Positions 6,498 through 12,578 are shown, counted from the stretch's first letter. The stretch: DNA of 19,669 nt from Bacillota bacterium (GCA_021848765.1 JAJZTU010000029.1:1-19669); one strand, 5' to 3'. The notes: a model not told the origin generated them from the sequence alone. Translations and numbers: made by a program.

Positions 6498-6552
6498 AAT
6501 CACAAAAATGTTACAAAGCTGTGACTTTGGTGTAACAAACACACTCTATACT
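6498..6552 (+). promoter_or_regulatory. Response-regulator box and promoter of the two-component operon
   Basis: AATCAC (6498), TGTTAC (6509), TGTGAC (6520), TGTAAC (6531) at an 11-bp period; ten bases later the -10 TATACT (6547-6552). Placed in front of the response-regulator gene itself, it suggests autoregulation. Only 13 bp separate it from the divergent box at 6446-6484. Confidence 0.78.
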
Positions 6553-6576
6553 GAAAGCAACACCTCCGTTTTAAAT

Positions 6577-6607
6577 AATCGCCCAATTCATTTGGGCAAT
6601 TTTTTTT
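6577..6607 (+). terminator. Intrinsic terminator in the leader of the two-component operon
   Basis: GCCCAA (6581-6586) pairs with TTGGGC (6592-6597); AAT/ATT pairs flank it across one C-A mismatch, and eight T residues follow. It lies about 25 bp after the -10 at 6547-6552 and 100 bp before the regulator gene, so it is a transcription attenuator or marks a short leader RNA. Confidence 0.75.
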
Positions 6608-6628
6608 AAGAAGGGAGAGTTACAAGAA

Positions 6629-6685
6629 ATGCCAAAGCTTTTTTACTGCAAAGAACAGATACTAGCCAATAATGGTATAGAATAA
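6629..6685 (+). CDS. Possible 18-residue leader peptide before the response regulator
   Basis: An ATG at 6629 opens 18 codons (MPKLFYCKEQILANNGIE) ending at TAA 6683-6685, 20 bp before the response-regulator start. AAGGGAG lies about 11 bases upstream, slightly far. It follows the leader terminator. It may be a translated leader or a chance frame; its composition gives no hint of an amino-acid-sensing run. Confidence 0.25.
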   Translation: MPKLFYCKEQILANNGIE

Positions 6686-6705
6686 GGAACAGGTGGGTGA
6701 AACTG

Positions 6706-7398
6706 ATGAAAACCATATTAATTGCAGATGATGAGGAACGAATTAGAGAACTGGTTCGGCTGTATCTGGAAGCCGATGGGTTTATTGTTTGTGAGGCTGA
6801 GAATGGCCAGCAGGTGTTGGATATCGTCAACAGCAAGCCCATTGACCTGATATTGTTGGATTTAATGATGCCCGTGCTGGATGGTTGGACGGTCTGTAAA
6901 ATGCTTCGACGGGATAAGAAAATTCCCATTGTCATGCTAACGGCCAAAGGAGAAGAAAACGACCGGGTCTTAGGGCTGGATCTAGGGTCCGATGATTATA
7001 TTGTAAAACCCTTTAGCACCAGAGAATTGGTGGCCCGGGTAAAGGCGGTGCTCAGAAGAACCGAAGGCAACAAGGATTCCGACCATACCCATACCCTGTC
7101 TTACCCAGGTCTGAAGATTAATTTATTAACCCGAGAATTAGAAGTAAATGGCGAAAGCGTCAATCTGACCTCAAAGGAATTTGACCTGCTGGCAACCCTG
7201 GCCAAGAACCCCGGTCGCATTTTTAGCCGGGATCAACTCTTGGAAATGGTCTGGGGCTTTGACTATTGTGGGGATTCTCGCACGGTGGATACCCATATTA
7301 ACCGGGTACGCTCCAAGCTGGAAAATCCAGCCAGGAATGATGAATTCATTAAAACCATTAGGGGAGTGGGGTACAAATTCGAACTAAGTGGTCACTAA
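6706..7398 (+). CDS. OmpR/PhoB-family response regulator
   Basis: A 230-residue two-domain regulator. The receiver domain (about 1-120) has the acidic pair Asp8/Asp9, phospho-acceptor Asp52 in LILLDLMMPVLDGW, the Thr of MLTAKG and the Lys of DYIVKPF. After a short linker comes a winged-helix DNA-binding domain (about 130-228) with LTSKEFDLLATLAKNPGRIF, RDQLLEMVWG and TVDTHINRVRSKL ending IRGVGYKFE, typical OmpR/PhoB. Such proteins bind direct repeats with an 11-bp period, exactly the geometry of the boxes found in nine promoters here, including its own (6498-6552). Start ATG 6706 follows AGGTGG at 6691-6696; an upstream GTG at 6697 is too close to it. The kinase gene starts eight bases after the stop. 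By context it resembles CssR/CpxR, but the orthology is not provable here. Confidence 0.93.
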   Translation: MKTILIADDEERIRELVRLYLEADGFIVCEAENGQQVLDIVNSKPIDLILLDLMMPVLDGWTVCKMLRRDKKIPIVMLTAKGEENDRVLGLDLGSDDYIVKPFSTRELVARVKAVLRRTEGNKDSDHTHTLSYPGLKINLLTRELEVNGESVNLTSKEFDLLATLAKNPGRIFSRDQLLEMVWGFDYCGDSRTVDTHINRVRSKLENPARNDEFIKTIRGVGYKFELSGH

Positions 7399-7406
7399 AA
7401 AACAGT

Positions 7407-8828
7407 TTGGGCACCAAGCTTTGGCTGGCCATCGTGTCCCTATTATTGGTTGTTTTTACCTTTTCTTTGGTCGTTCAAGCTCAGCAAATTAAGTCTTTCT
7501 TCTATGACCAACAAGCCCGGTTTTATATCTATGAAGCAGAGGAAATTGTCACCTATTTTGGTAAAGCTGCACCCTATGAGGTTATCAATGAAAGGCTGCT
7601 GCTTCACACTCGCTTTCTGGGGGCCAGTATCATCATTACTGATTTAAAGGGGAAATACCTGTACCACCAGCCAGCCCCTGGACGGCACAAGGAACAAATC
7701 AATTTAGAGCAAAGCCTTTTAAATCAGGTTTTTACCGGCAGTAATACGGTCTTTTCCGGGCGGGTCAGCGGTGTGACAGAGGATGTCTTTCTGGCTGCAG
7801 TTCCTCTAAAAAAAGAGGGAAAAATCTCTGGGGCAGTGATTATCTATAGCCCCCTATCCTCACTGAAACAGCAAATAAATAAAATGTCCGGCATCGCTAT
7901 CTTGGCGGGGCTGTTGGGAATTATCATGACCACCTTCCTCAGCATGTTTATTTTTCGTAAGTTTATCCACCCCTTAATTGAAATGGACAAGGCCGCCAAA
8001 GCCATTGCAGAAGGGGATTTTGGGAAACAGTTGGCGGTGGACTCCAATGACGAGGTGGGGCGGTTGGCCCATTCCTTAAACCGGATGTCCGCAGAACTAA
8101 AGGAAAAGATTGAAGCCATTGAAAGACTAGACCGTTTGAGACAAGAACTGCTCTCGGACGTTTCCCACGAATTGCGGACCCCTCTGACCGTTATCCAGGG
8201 CTTTGCCGAGGCACTACACGATGACATGGTGAAATCCCGGGAGCAGGAGAAATTCTACCTGAGAAATATCGTGGATGAATCGGGCAGGCTCAGGGATTTG
8301 GTGAATGATATTTTAAAACTAAAATCAATGGAAGCTGGTATTGTGGATGAGATGGAATATGTGGTGTTAAATAAGCTGATTCACATTACAGCCGAGCGAA
8401 TGAAGCAAATTGCTGTGGTAAGGGATATCGAGATTGTAACCAGCCTACCTGCCCAGGGCATCACCGTCTTAGGCAATATTGACCGCCTGAAACAAGTGCT
8501 AACCAACTTGCTGGACAATGCCATTAAACACTCAAACCCCGGAGGAACAGTTACTGTTGAATTAGGTGAACAAGCTGGCTGGGCCTTGCTGGCAGTAAAG
8601 GATACCGGCCCGGGAATTCCCCCGGAGGACTTAGAAAATATCTGGGAGCGCTTTTATAAGACGGATAAATCCCGCTCCCGACATGGTGCCGGTGCTGGTT
8701 TGGGTTTGGCCATTGTGAAAAAGATTGTGGAAGTGCACCAGGGACGGGTGGAGGTAGCAAGTGAGTTAGGCAAAGGAGCCGTTTTTACCGTTTACCTGCC
8801 CCTGAACCAGGAAGTGGAAGAGGAATAG
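7407..8828 (+). CDS. HAMP-domain sensor histidine kinase
   Basis: A 473-residue membrane kinase, partner of the regulator just upstream. Order: TM1 about 5-25; an extracytoplasmic sensing domain about 28-155 with IIITDLKG and VFLAAVPL; TM2 about 162-184; HAMP about 185-237; HisKA with phosphorylatable His254 in SDVSHELRTPLTVIQGF; HATPase_c with N box NLLDNAIKHS (about 367-376), DTGPGIPPED (399-408) and GAGAGLGLAIVKKIVEVHQG. All catalytic motifs are intact. Start TTG 7407 is chosen because no ATG or GTG in frame gives a better fit and the residues after it (GTKLWLAIVSLLL) form the expected TM1; the ribosome site is weak (AAGTGG inside the regulator's end), suggesting translational coupling. 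The signal sensed is unknown; envelope protein stress or metal is inferred from the regulon. A strong terminator follows at 8836-8875. Confidence 0.93.
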   Translation: MGTKLWLAIVSLLLVVFTFSLVVQAQQIKSFFYDQQARFYIYEAEEIVTYFGKAAPYEVINERLLLHTRFLGASIIITDLKGKYLYHQPAPGRHKEQINLEQSLLNQVFTGSNTVFSGRVSGVTEDVFLAAVPLKKEGKISGAVIIYSPLSSLKQQINKMSGIAILAGLLGIIMTTFLSMFIFRKFIHPLIEMDKAAKAIAEGDFGKQLAVDSNDEVGRLAHSLNRMSAELKEKIEAIERLDRLRQELLSDVSHELRTPLTVIQGFAEALHDDMVKSREQEKFYLRNIVDESGRLRDLVNDILKLKSMEAGIVDEMEYVVLNKLIHITAERMKQIAVVRDIEIVTSLPAQGITVLGNIDRLKQVLTNLLDNAIKHSNPGGTVTVELGEQAGWALLAVKDTGPGIPPEDLENIWERFYKTDKSRSRHGAGAGLGLAIVKKIVEVHQGRVEVASELGKGAVFTVYLPLNQEVEEE

Positions 8829-8835
8829 AAAGTAC

Positions 8836-8875
8836 AAAAAAAGTAGACTCTCATCGAAGGGAGTCTACTTTTTTT
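8836..8875. terminator. Bidirectional terminator between the kinase gene and rsgI
   Basis: AAGTAGACTC (8841-8850) pairs perfectly with GAGTCTACTT (8861-8870), extended by A/T tracts on both sides. It ends both convergent transcripts. Confidence 0.92.
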
Positions 8876-8877
8876 GT

Positions 8878-9972
8878 TCAATCATGGTTATTCTGCACCT
8901 CGTGGGACATACCCGCTGGCTCATCTGCACTGTGTGCTTGGGCCGGAGCGGCGGTGGGAACGGTGACTGGTGCAGTTTTGTGCTCAGATGATCCACTGCT
9001 TTGGTGTTGTTGCATCTGGGGCGTTTCACCGGAAGAGCTGGATGAACTATTGTGGCTGGTACCTTGTTTCGTAACCTTATGCTCAGAGTCTGGGGCTGAC
9101 TGGTTCTGAGGGGCACTGGATGGAGCGGCTGGCATATGTTCAGAAGCCTGTGGGGTGATACCCTTCGTGCTGGTTGACCCCGCATGGTCCCCGTGCTTTA
9201 CCTCGAAGTAATCCCCGGGAAACAGAGTGGGGAGAGATACCTTTTTATTGGCCAACACCTGCTGGAGGTCTCCCTGGCGTAATTCATCCGCATGAATTTG
9301 CACACCATCCTGCTGGCAGTGCTCGTAGACCAGGTAACGGTTCACGTTAAGGCCCATTTGTTCTGCCTTACGCTTGGTGTCTTGATCGGTATTCCCTACC
9401 ATCACTACACCGGAGATATTTTTACTGACCATTGCTTCCCGAATGGTGTTGCGCAGCTTGTTTTCGTCGATGGCCTTTTTTCCTTGAGCATCAATGGGAA
9501 TCACACTGGCCAGCACAAAATTGTTATCTTCCAGTAAGACATTTTCTGCCCGGGCCTCTTTTAAGATGAGGTTCACTGCCTGATAGAGATTTGCATTCTG
9601 CAGCGGCAGCTTTTCTACAACTTCCTTTAAGGGACCGCTGGCACCCTTTACCTCAACGATCTTAGAGTCCTTGTCCACGTACAATTCCAAACCCGAATTG
9701 ATATCCAGTGCTACGCTGGCCACCGCAACATTGGGGCCCAGTAGCGGATTAAGAAGGCCCAGAGCCAATACCAATACCAAAATGGCAGCTACGGTAGCAT
9801 AGCGATAAAGCTGTTTGAAGGTGAAGGGCGAGGACTTTCTACGGACCTTGATCGTTTGGCCCACCCTGGGAATCCCCTGAGGAGTAGGGATTTCTAAAAA
9901 ATCCCCTTCCTGGGTGTAAACAACCGTTTTTTTACCACTCACTCGCATGACAACACCTTTGACTTGACTCAT
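8878..9972 (-). CDS. rsgI: RsgI-type anti-sigma-I factor with a long disordered extracellular tail
   Basis: A 364-residue single-pass protein that should hold SigI inactive. The cytoplasmic RsgI N-terminal domain spans about 1-55 (VKGVVMRVSGKKTVVYTQEGDF then VGQTIKV). One TM helix lies at about 58-79. The folded extracellular region, about 82-258, begins VASVALDINSGLELYVD. In this family the corresponding motif usually reads D-I-N-P-S, and the Asn-Pro bond is the reported autoproteolysis site; here Ser93 follows Asn92, an unusual change. Residues 260-364 are low complexity, rich in Ser, His, Pro, Gln and Thr (SSSSSSGE, several HSS/EHK). Extracellular disordered tails of RsgI have been linked to wall sensing. 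The start is ATG 9972 after GAAGGTG; GTG 9981 overlaps this site. It is 21 bp downstream of sigI, so one operon. It ends at the bidirectional terminator. Confidence 0.88.
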   Translation of the reverse strand: MSQVKGVVMRVSGKKTVVYTQEGDFLEIPTPQGIPRVGQTIKVRRKSSPFTFKQLYRYATVAAILVLVLALGLLNPLLGPNVAVASVALDINSGLELYVDKDSKIVEVKGASGPLKEVVEKLPLQNANLYQAVNLILKEARAENVLLEDNNFVLASVIPIDAQGKKAIDENKLRNTIREAMVSKNISGVVMVGNTDQDTKRKAEQMGLNVNRYLVYEHCQQDGVQIHADELRQGDLQQVLANKKVSLPTLFPGDYFEVKHGDHAGSTSTKGITPQASEHMPAAPSSAPQNQSAPDSEHKVTKQGTSHNSSSSSSGETPQMQQHQSSGSSEHKTAPVTVPTAAPAQAHSADEPAGMSHEVQNNHD

Positions 9973-9993
9973 TACACACACCTTCTCATTACT

Positions 9994-10701
9994 TTAGTCA
10001 GGGATGTCGGTAAAACTTTTTAAGGCATAAAAACTGGGATTGGAAAAGATTAAGGTTAAGGCAATTAGATATTTCCTGCCCCGCTCCAAGACTTTACGCT
10101 TCACGCCAGTGAGTAACTCCAATTCTTTGATGGGCAACAGCTTTTGTTTAGTAAGGGTTTCCAGCAGCGCCCTTTCACCACTAAGGGCACGGGCGACCCT
10201 TACCAGGGTTTCCTTGCTGTCCCGGTGCTTAGGAGACACCTTTACCAAATCGTCCAGGGTTACGCCATAATGGGTCAATTCGGCAATGTAATGTTCCATC
10301 ACCGCCTCAAAATTCTCCTGCTGCTGCTGCTCGTGATACTGCTGATAGGCGTATTCGACATCATAGGTGCTAAATTCCTCGTCAGCCTCTTCGGTTAACA
10401 AGGGAATGTGCCGATGCTTTGCTTCCTTGCGAAAGTAATCCACCAGCCGGTGATGGATAACCCGTCGGGCGAAGGTAGGGAAAGCCATCCCTTCACGGGG
10501 ATCGTAGCCGTCAATGGCTTCATTAAAGGCGATGAGAGCAATGCTCAGCTCATCATCATTATTCCAGGTGAGATAACGATTACAGATTTTTGAACTCACC
10601 CTGGCAATGAAATCCCGATTTTCTTCAATGATGGTCTCACGGGAGCGGAGATCTCCTTTTTGTGCCAGGAGTAAGAGCTCTTCTATTGGTTGATCCCTCA
10701 A
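9994..10701 (-). CDS. sigI: RNA polymerase sigma factor SigI
   Basis: A 235-residue sigma factor. Recognisable SigI-family features: the region-2 segment beginning AQKGDLRSRETIIEENRDFI, the W-N-N-D-D-E-L-S-I-A-L-I-A-F-N-E-A-I stretch, GMAFPTFARRVIHHRLVDYF, and a C-terminal helix-turn-helix with IKELELLTGVKRKVLERGRK and YLIALTLIF. SigI directs stress, cell-wall and (in some clostridia) carbohydrate-degradation genes. I prefer TTG 10701 as start, eight bases after GTGGAG; the GTG at 10710 lies inside that site. The downstream gene rsgI encodes its inhibitor. Upstream is a boxed promoter (10791-10823, two repeat units) and a possible SigI-type promoter (10727-10756), so control by both the local two-component system and SigI itself is plausible. 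Confidence 0.93.
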   Translation of the reverse strand: MRDQPIEELLLLAQKGDLRSRETIIEENRDFIARVSSKICNRYLTWNNDDELSIALIAFNEAIDGYDPREGMAFPTFARRVIHHRLVDYFRKEAKHRHIPLLTEEADEEFSTYDVEYAYQQYHEQQQQENFEAVMEHYIAELTHYGVTLDDLVKVSPKHRDSKETLVRVARALSGERALLETLTKQKLLPIKELELLTGVKRKVLERGRKYLIALTLIFSNPSFYALKSFTDIPD

Positions 10702-10726
10702 GGTAATCACTCCACTTGTCAGGTTA

Positions 10727-10756
10727 TTCGGAAGGCCGGTGTAGCTTTCAGGGGGT
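10727..10756 (-). promoter_or_regulatory. Possible SigI-dependent promoter of sigI-rsgI
   Basis: On the minus strand ACCCCC (10756-10751) precedes CGAA (10730-10727). These are the elements described for Bacillus SigI promoters (C-rich -35, CGAA-type -10) and would give autoregulation. The 20-base spacing is longer than I would expect, so this is tentative. Confidence 0.25.
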
Positions 10757-10790
10757 AGCCAGTTATTTTTTACGATTCTTAACCAGCCCT

Positions 10791-10823
10791 ATTATATAGG
10801 TGCAATGTTACAGGAACGTCACA
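10791..10823 (-). promoter_or_regulatory. Half-size response-regulator box and promoter of sigI-rsgI
   Basis: On the minus strand TGTGAC (10823-10818) and TGTAAC (10812-10807) are 11 bp apart; ten bases later is a perfect -10 TATAAT (10796-10791). The two upstream units seen elsewhere are not recognisable here. The better -10 may compensate. Confidence 0.65.
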
Positions 10824-10880
10824 AATCCAGCCGTTGGTGGCTAGTAATTTGTGCAAGGAAATCCTTTAACCACCAAAGAA

Positions 10881-10930
10881 AAGAGTTAAAGCACCCGTCA
10901 GAACCAGGTTTTCTGGGTGCTTTAACTCTT
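10881..10930 (-). terminator. Terminator after the Spo0E-like gene
   Basis: AAGAGTTAAAGCACCC (10881-10896) pairs perfectly with GGGTGCTTTAACTCTT (10915-10930); an inner pairing is also possible. On the minus strand a T-rich stretch follows. Directly downstream of the stop at 10942. Confidence 0.85.
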
Positions 10931-10941
10931 CTATGAGCTTG

Positions 10942-11145
10942 CTAGCAGGTGCTGGTAGATTGTTTGGACAGGGGAACAAAGGTTTTTTTCTTCTGTAATT
11001 CGGTCACTAGCTGGTCCATTTTCTGGCTGTAACTGATCACTTTGGGGTGATTGAAGCCAAATTCATGGACTAACTGATCAAGAATCATACGAGAACGAAT
11101 CATACGAAGATATAGCTGTGAGTAGCTGTTTCTAGTGTATTGCAT
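10942..11145 (-). CDS. Spo0E-like aspartyl-phosphate phosphatase
   Basis: A 67-residue helical-hairpin protein. It reads LRMIRSRMILDQLVHEFG, a turn at FNHPKV, then ISYSQKMDQLVTELQKKK. The S-Q-x-x-D motif (SQKMD, matching the SQELD signature) about ten residues after the turn is the hallmark of the Spo0E family, whose members dephosphorylate Spo0A~P and so delay sporulation. The His/Pro turn and hairpin size agree. Start ATG 11145 follows GTGGGGGG; the GTG at 11160 is part of that site. It has its own boxed promoter (11194-11248) and terminator, so it seems to be a monocistronic regulon member. Action on the local response regulator instead of Spo0A is conceivable but unsupported. Confidence 0.78.
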   Translation of the reverse strand: MQYTRNSYSQLYLRMIRSRMILDQLVHEFGFNHPKVISYSQKMDQLVTELQKKKTFVPLSKQSTSTC

Positions 11146-11193
11146 AAAAATACCCCCCACTTATTCCTGCTTGGCGATTGGATCGATGTTCCC

Positions 11194-11248
11194 AGTATAA
11201 GCCCCTTATTTAACAGCAATGTCACAGCAACATAAACTTTTTGTAACA
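11194..11248 (-). promoter_or_regulatory. Response-regulator box and promoter of the Spo0E-like gene
   Basis: On the minus strand TGTTAC (11248-11243), GTTTAT (11237-11232), TGTGAC (11226-11221), TGTTAA (11215-11210) at an 11-bp period; ten bases later the -10 TATACT (11199-11194). Confidence 0.75.
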
Positions 11249-11286
11249 TACCCAGATTTTGCACCAGGTAAGGAAAACCTGGAAAA

Positions 11287-11341
11287 TGTTACGAAAAGTT
11301 TAAAATGCTGTGACATTCTTGTCAAATTATGCTGTTATAGT
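11287..11341 (+). promoter_or_regulatory. Response-regulator box and promoter of the DUF2680-like gene
   Basis: TGTTAC (11287), GTTTAA (11298), TGTGAC (11309), TGTCAA (11320) at an 11-bp period; ten bases later the -10 TATAGT (11336-11341). It is divergent from 11194-11248, with 38 bp between boxes. Confidence 0.73.
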
Positions 11342-11391
11342 AAAGCTTAAGGATGTGATCACACCTAATTGTTAGGTAAGGAGGAAGGTTA

Positions 11392-11760
11392 GTGAAAAAG
11401 GCAAAGTTTTTAGTATTGGGCCTGGTGGCCCTGGCCATGATGGCGATGGTGGTGCCTGGGGCCTTTGCGGCCAGCACCGATGTTCAGAAAAATGCCAATC
11501 AAGACTATTACAATCAGATGTTTGAATGGCGTTTGTCTCAGGTGGATCAGGCTCTTAAGAATGGCTATATCTCTGAGGAGCAGGCCAATGCTATGAAGCA
11601 ACAAATCAACAGCATGAAGGACTATGCTCAGAAGAACGGCTTTGGTCCTATGATGGGCAATGGCTACTACGGCATGGGTCATCATGGGATGATGGGTAAT
11701 GGCTTCTCTGGGATGGGTCCTGGCATGATGGGCGGCGGTTTTTACGGGTCTTGTTGGTAA
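11392..11760 (+). CDS. Secreted DUF2680-like protein with Met/His/Gly-rich tail
   Basis: A 122-residue exported protein. A signal peptide covers about 1-26 (KKAK then a long hydrophobic stretch ending GAFA). Residues 30-82 form two amphipathic helices, with FEWRLSQVDQALKNGYISEEQA then MKQQINSMKDYAQKNGFG, the DUF2680 pattern (a helical unit repeating D-x-A-x-x-x-G-x-I-T/S-x-E-Q-A). Residues 84-122 are Met/Gly/His/Tyr-rich (MMGNGYYGMGHHGMMGNG), a composition typical of copper- or silver-contacting envelope proteins and loosely like Spy/CpxP partners. Metal or misfolded-protein binding is inference. The start is GTG 11392 after AAGGAGGAAGG. Upstream of that site lies a small ACCTAA/TTAGGT hairpin. 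The promoter is the box at 11287-11341; a terminator follows. Confidence 0.8.
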   Translation: MKKAKFLVLGLVALAMMAMVVPGAFAASTDVQKNANQDYYNQMFEWRLSQVDQALKNGYISEEQANAMKQQINSMKDYAQKNGFGPMMGNGYYGMGHHGMMGNGFSGMGPGMMGGGFYGSCW

Positions 11761-11837
11761 CCTTGTACCAAGTTCCGGAAAGCAATAGCTTTTAAAACCG
11801 TAACAAAAGAAATAAAGGTATGTAGCTAGCTACTTAG

Positions 11838-11875
11838 GGCACCCGAAGGGATCTGTTTTCGGGTGCCTTTCTATT
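11838..11875 (+). terminator. Intrinsic terminator after the DUF2680-like gene
   Basis: GGCACCCGAA (11838-11847) pairs perfectly with TTCGGGTGCC (11858-11867), followed by TTTCTATTTT. Confidence 0.88.
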
Positions 11876-11888
11876 TTGAAAAAACAAC

Positions 11889-11952
11889 AAGCCCGTACCA
11901 CTTTTTCGTGATACGGGCTTTAGCCGCTGAGGGTACGCTAACTACCCTCAGC
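11889..11952 (-). terminator. Double hairpin terminator after the 11973-12518 gene
   Basis: On the minus strand, first a 10-bp stem (11926-11935 with 11943-11952), then a second stem AAGCCCGTA/TACGGGCTT (11889-11897 with 11912-11920) with an inner CAC/GTG extension, followed by TGTTGTTTTTT. The second hairpin is the likely terminator; the first may protect the mRNA end. Confidence 0.8.
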
Positions 11953-11972
11953 AATCGTTGCTTAAATTGTAC

Positions 11973-12518
11973 CTATTCGTGGCCACCTTTGTTGTGGCCA
12001 CTGTGTTCGCCACCCATGTTGCCATTGTGAGAGCCGCTTTGGTTATGATAACCATCGTTCATACCAGTGTGACCGTTATGGTAGCCCTGGTTGCTATTGG
12101 TGGTGTTATTATGATAGCCATCGTTCATGCCGGTGTGTCCCTGGTGGTAGCCCGGGGTGGTATTGGTGGCCGCTGATTGGCCAGTGGCTTTTACCTGGGT
12201 GCTATTATGGTACCCGTCATTCATACCGGTGTGACCGGGGTGGGTGCTGGTGGTGCTAGTAGTCGTTGCATTGGTTTGTTGCACCTGTTTGGTGGCAGTG
12301 GTTTTCTGGGTTGTTGTCTGGGTAGCTGGCTGGGTTTTCGTCACGGTGGTGTGATAGCTGGCATTGTGTACCCCATTGACATAATGGGCCGTTTTGGCTG
12401 TGCTGGTGGTTCCCTGATGTTCTGTGGTGGAGGCAAAAGCCATGCTGGCCACAGGAATACTTAAAGCTAGAACGGTTACGGCTGCTGCCATTTTCATCTT
12501 GGTAGATATTTTTTTCAT
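11973..12518 (-). CDS. Secreted Thr/Gln/His-rich protein with GHTGMNDGYHN repeats
   Basis: A 181-residue exported protein. The start is ATG 12518, four bases after AGGAGG. A signal peptide covers about residues 1-30 (KKISTKMKM, hydrophobic core, ASMAFAS). Residues 45-90 are Thr/Gln-rich low complexity. The rest contains three copies of the 11-residue unit GHTGMNDGYHN, separated by 21 residues of spacer each time or fewer, then a Gly/His/Asn tail (GEHSGHNKGGHE). Each unit supplies two His, one Met and one Asp, a likely divalent-metal or copper ligand set, but that is inferred. No family is recognised. It is divergent from the cadmium/zinc ATPase gene at 12733; the 214-bp intergenic region must hold both promoters. 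No 11-bp box was found there, so it may instead answer to CadC or another metal sensor. Confidence 0.72.
   Translation of the reverse strand: MKKISTKMKMAAAVTVLALSIPVASMAFASTTEHQGTTSTAKTAHYVNGVHNASYHTTVTKTQPATQTTTQKTTATKQVQQTNATTTSTTSTHPGHTGMNDGYHNSTQVKATGQSAATNTTPGYHQGHTGMNDGYHNNTTNSNQGYHNGHTGMNDGYHNQSGSHNGNMGGEHSGHNKGGHE
12042..12236 (-). repeat. Three in-frame 33-bp repeats encoding GHTGMNDGYHN
   Basis: Copies at 12204-12236, 12108-12140 and 12074-12042 on the minus strand encode the same 11 residues. Nucleotide identity is high but not complete; third positions differ, so selection on the protein, not recent duplication alone, keeps them alike. Confidence 0.85.
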
Positions 12519-12554
12519 GATGACCTCCTGCATATTTTTTCTTACCTATTTCCT

Positions 12555-12578
12555 AGAGAGACGGGCCCGCATCTCTCT
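12555..12578 (-). other. Hairpin in the 5' leader of the repeat-protein gene
   Basis: AGAGAGA (12555-12561) pairs with TCTCTCT (12572-12578); the 10-base loop contains the palindrome CGGGCCCG. It lies 30 bp before the ribosome site at about 12523-12528 on the minus strand, with no T-run, so it could be an mRNA stabiliser or regulatory hairpin. The rest of 12579-12691 shows no gene. Confidence 0.4.

Noticed and set aside
9292..9537. 81-codon plus-strand frame within rsgI
   Set aside because: It is antisense to a confidently identified gene with no ribosome site; a mirror of rsgI codon use.
11377..11388. Small ACCTAA/TTAGGT hairpin before the DUF2680-like gene as a terminator
   Set aside because: No T-run follows; the ribosome site follows directly, so it is at most an mRNA structure.
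12177..12464. Gly/Cys-rich plus-strand frame of 95 codons opposite the repeat protein
   Set aside because: Its composition is the reverse image of Thr/Gln/His-rich codons on the minus strand, where signal peptide, ribosome site and terminator are all present.
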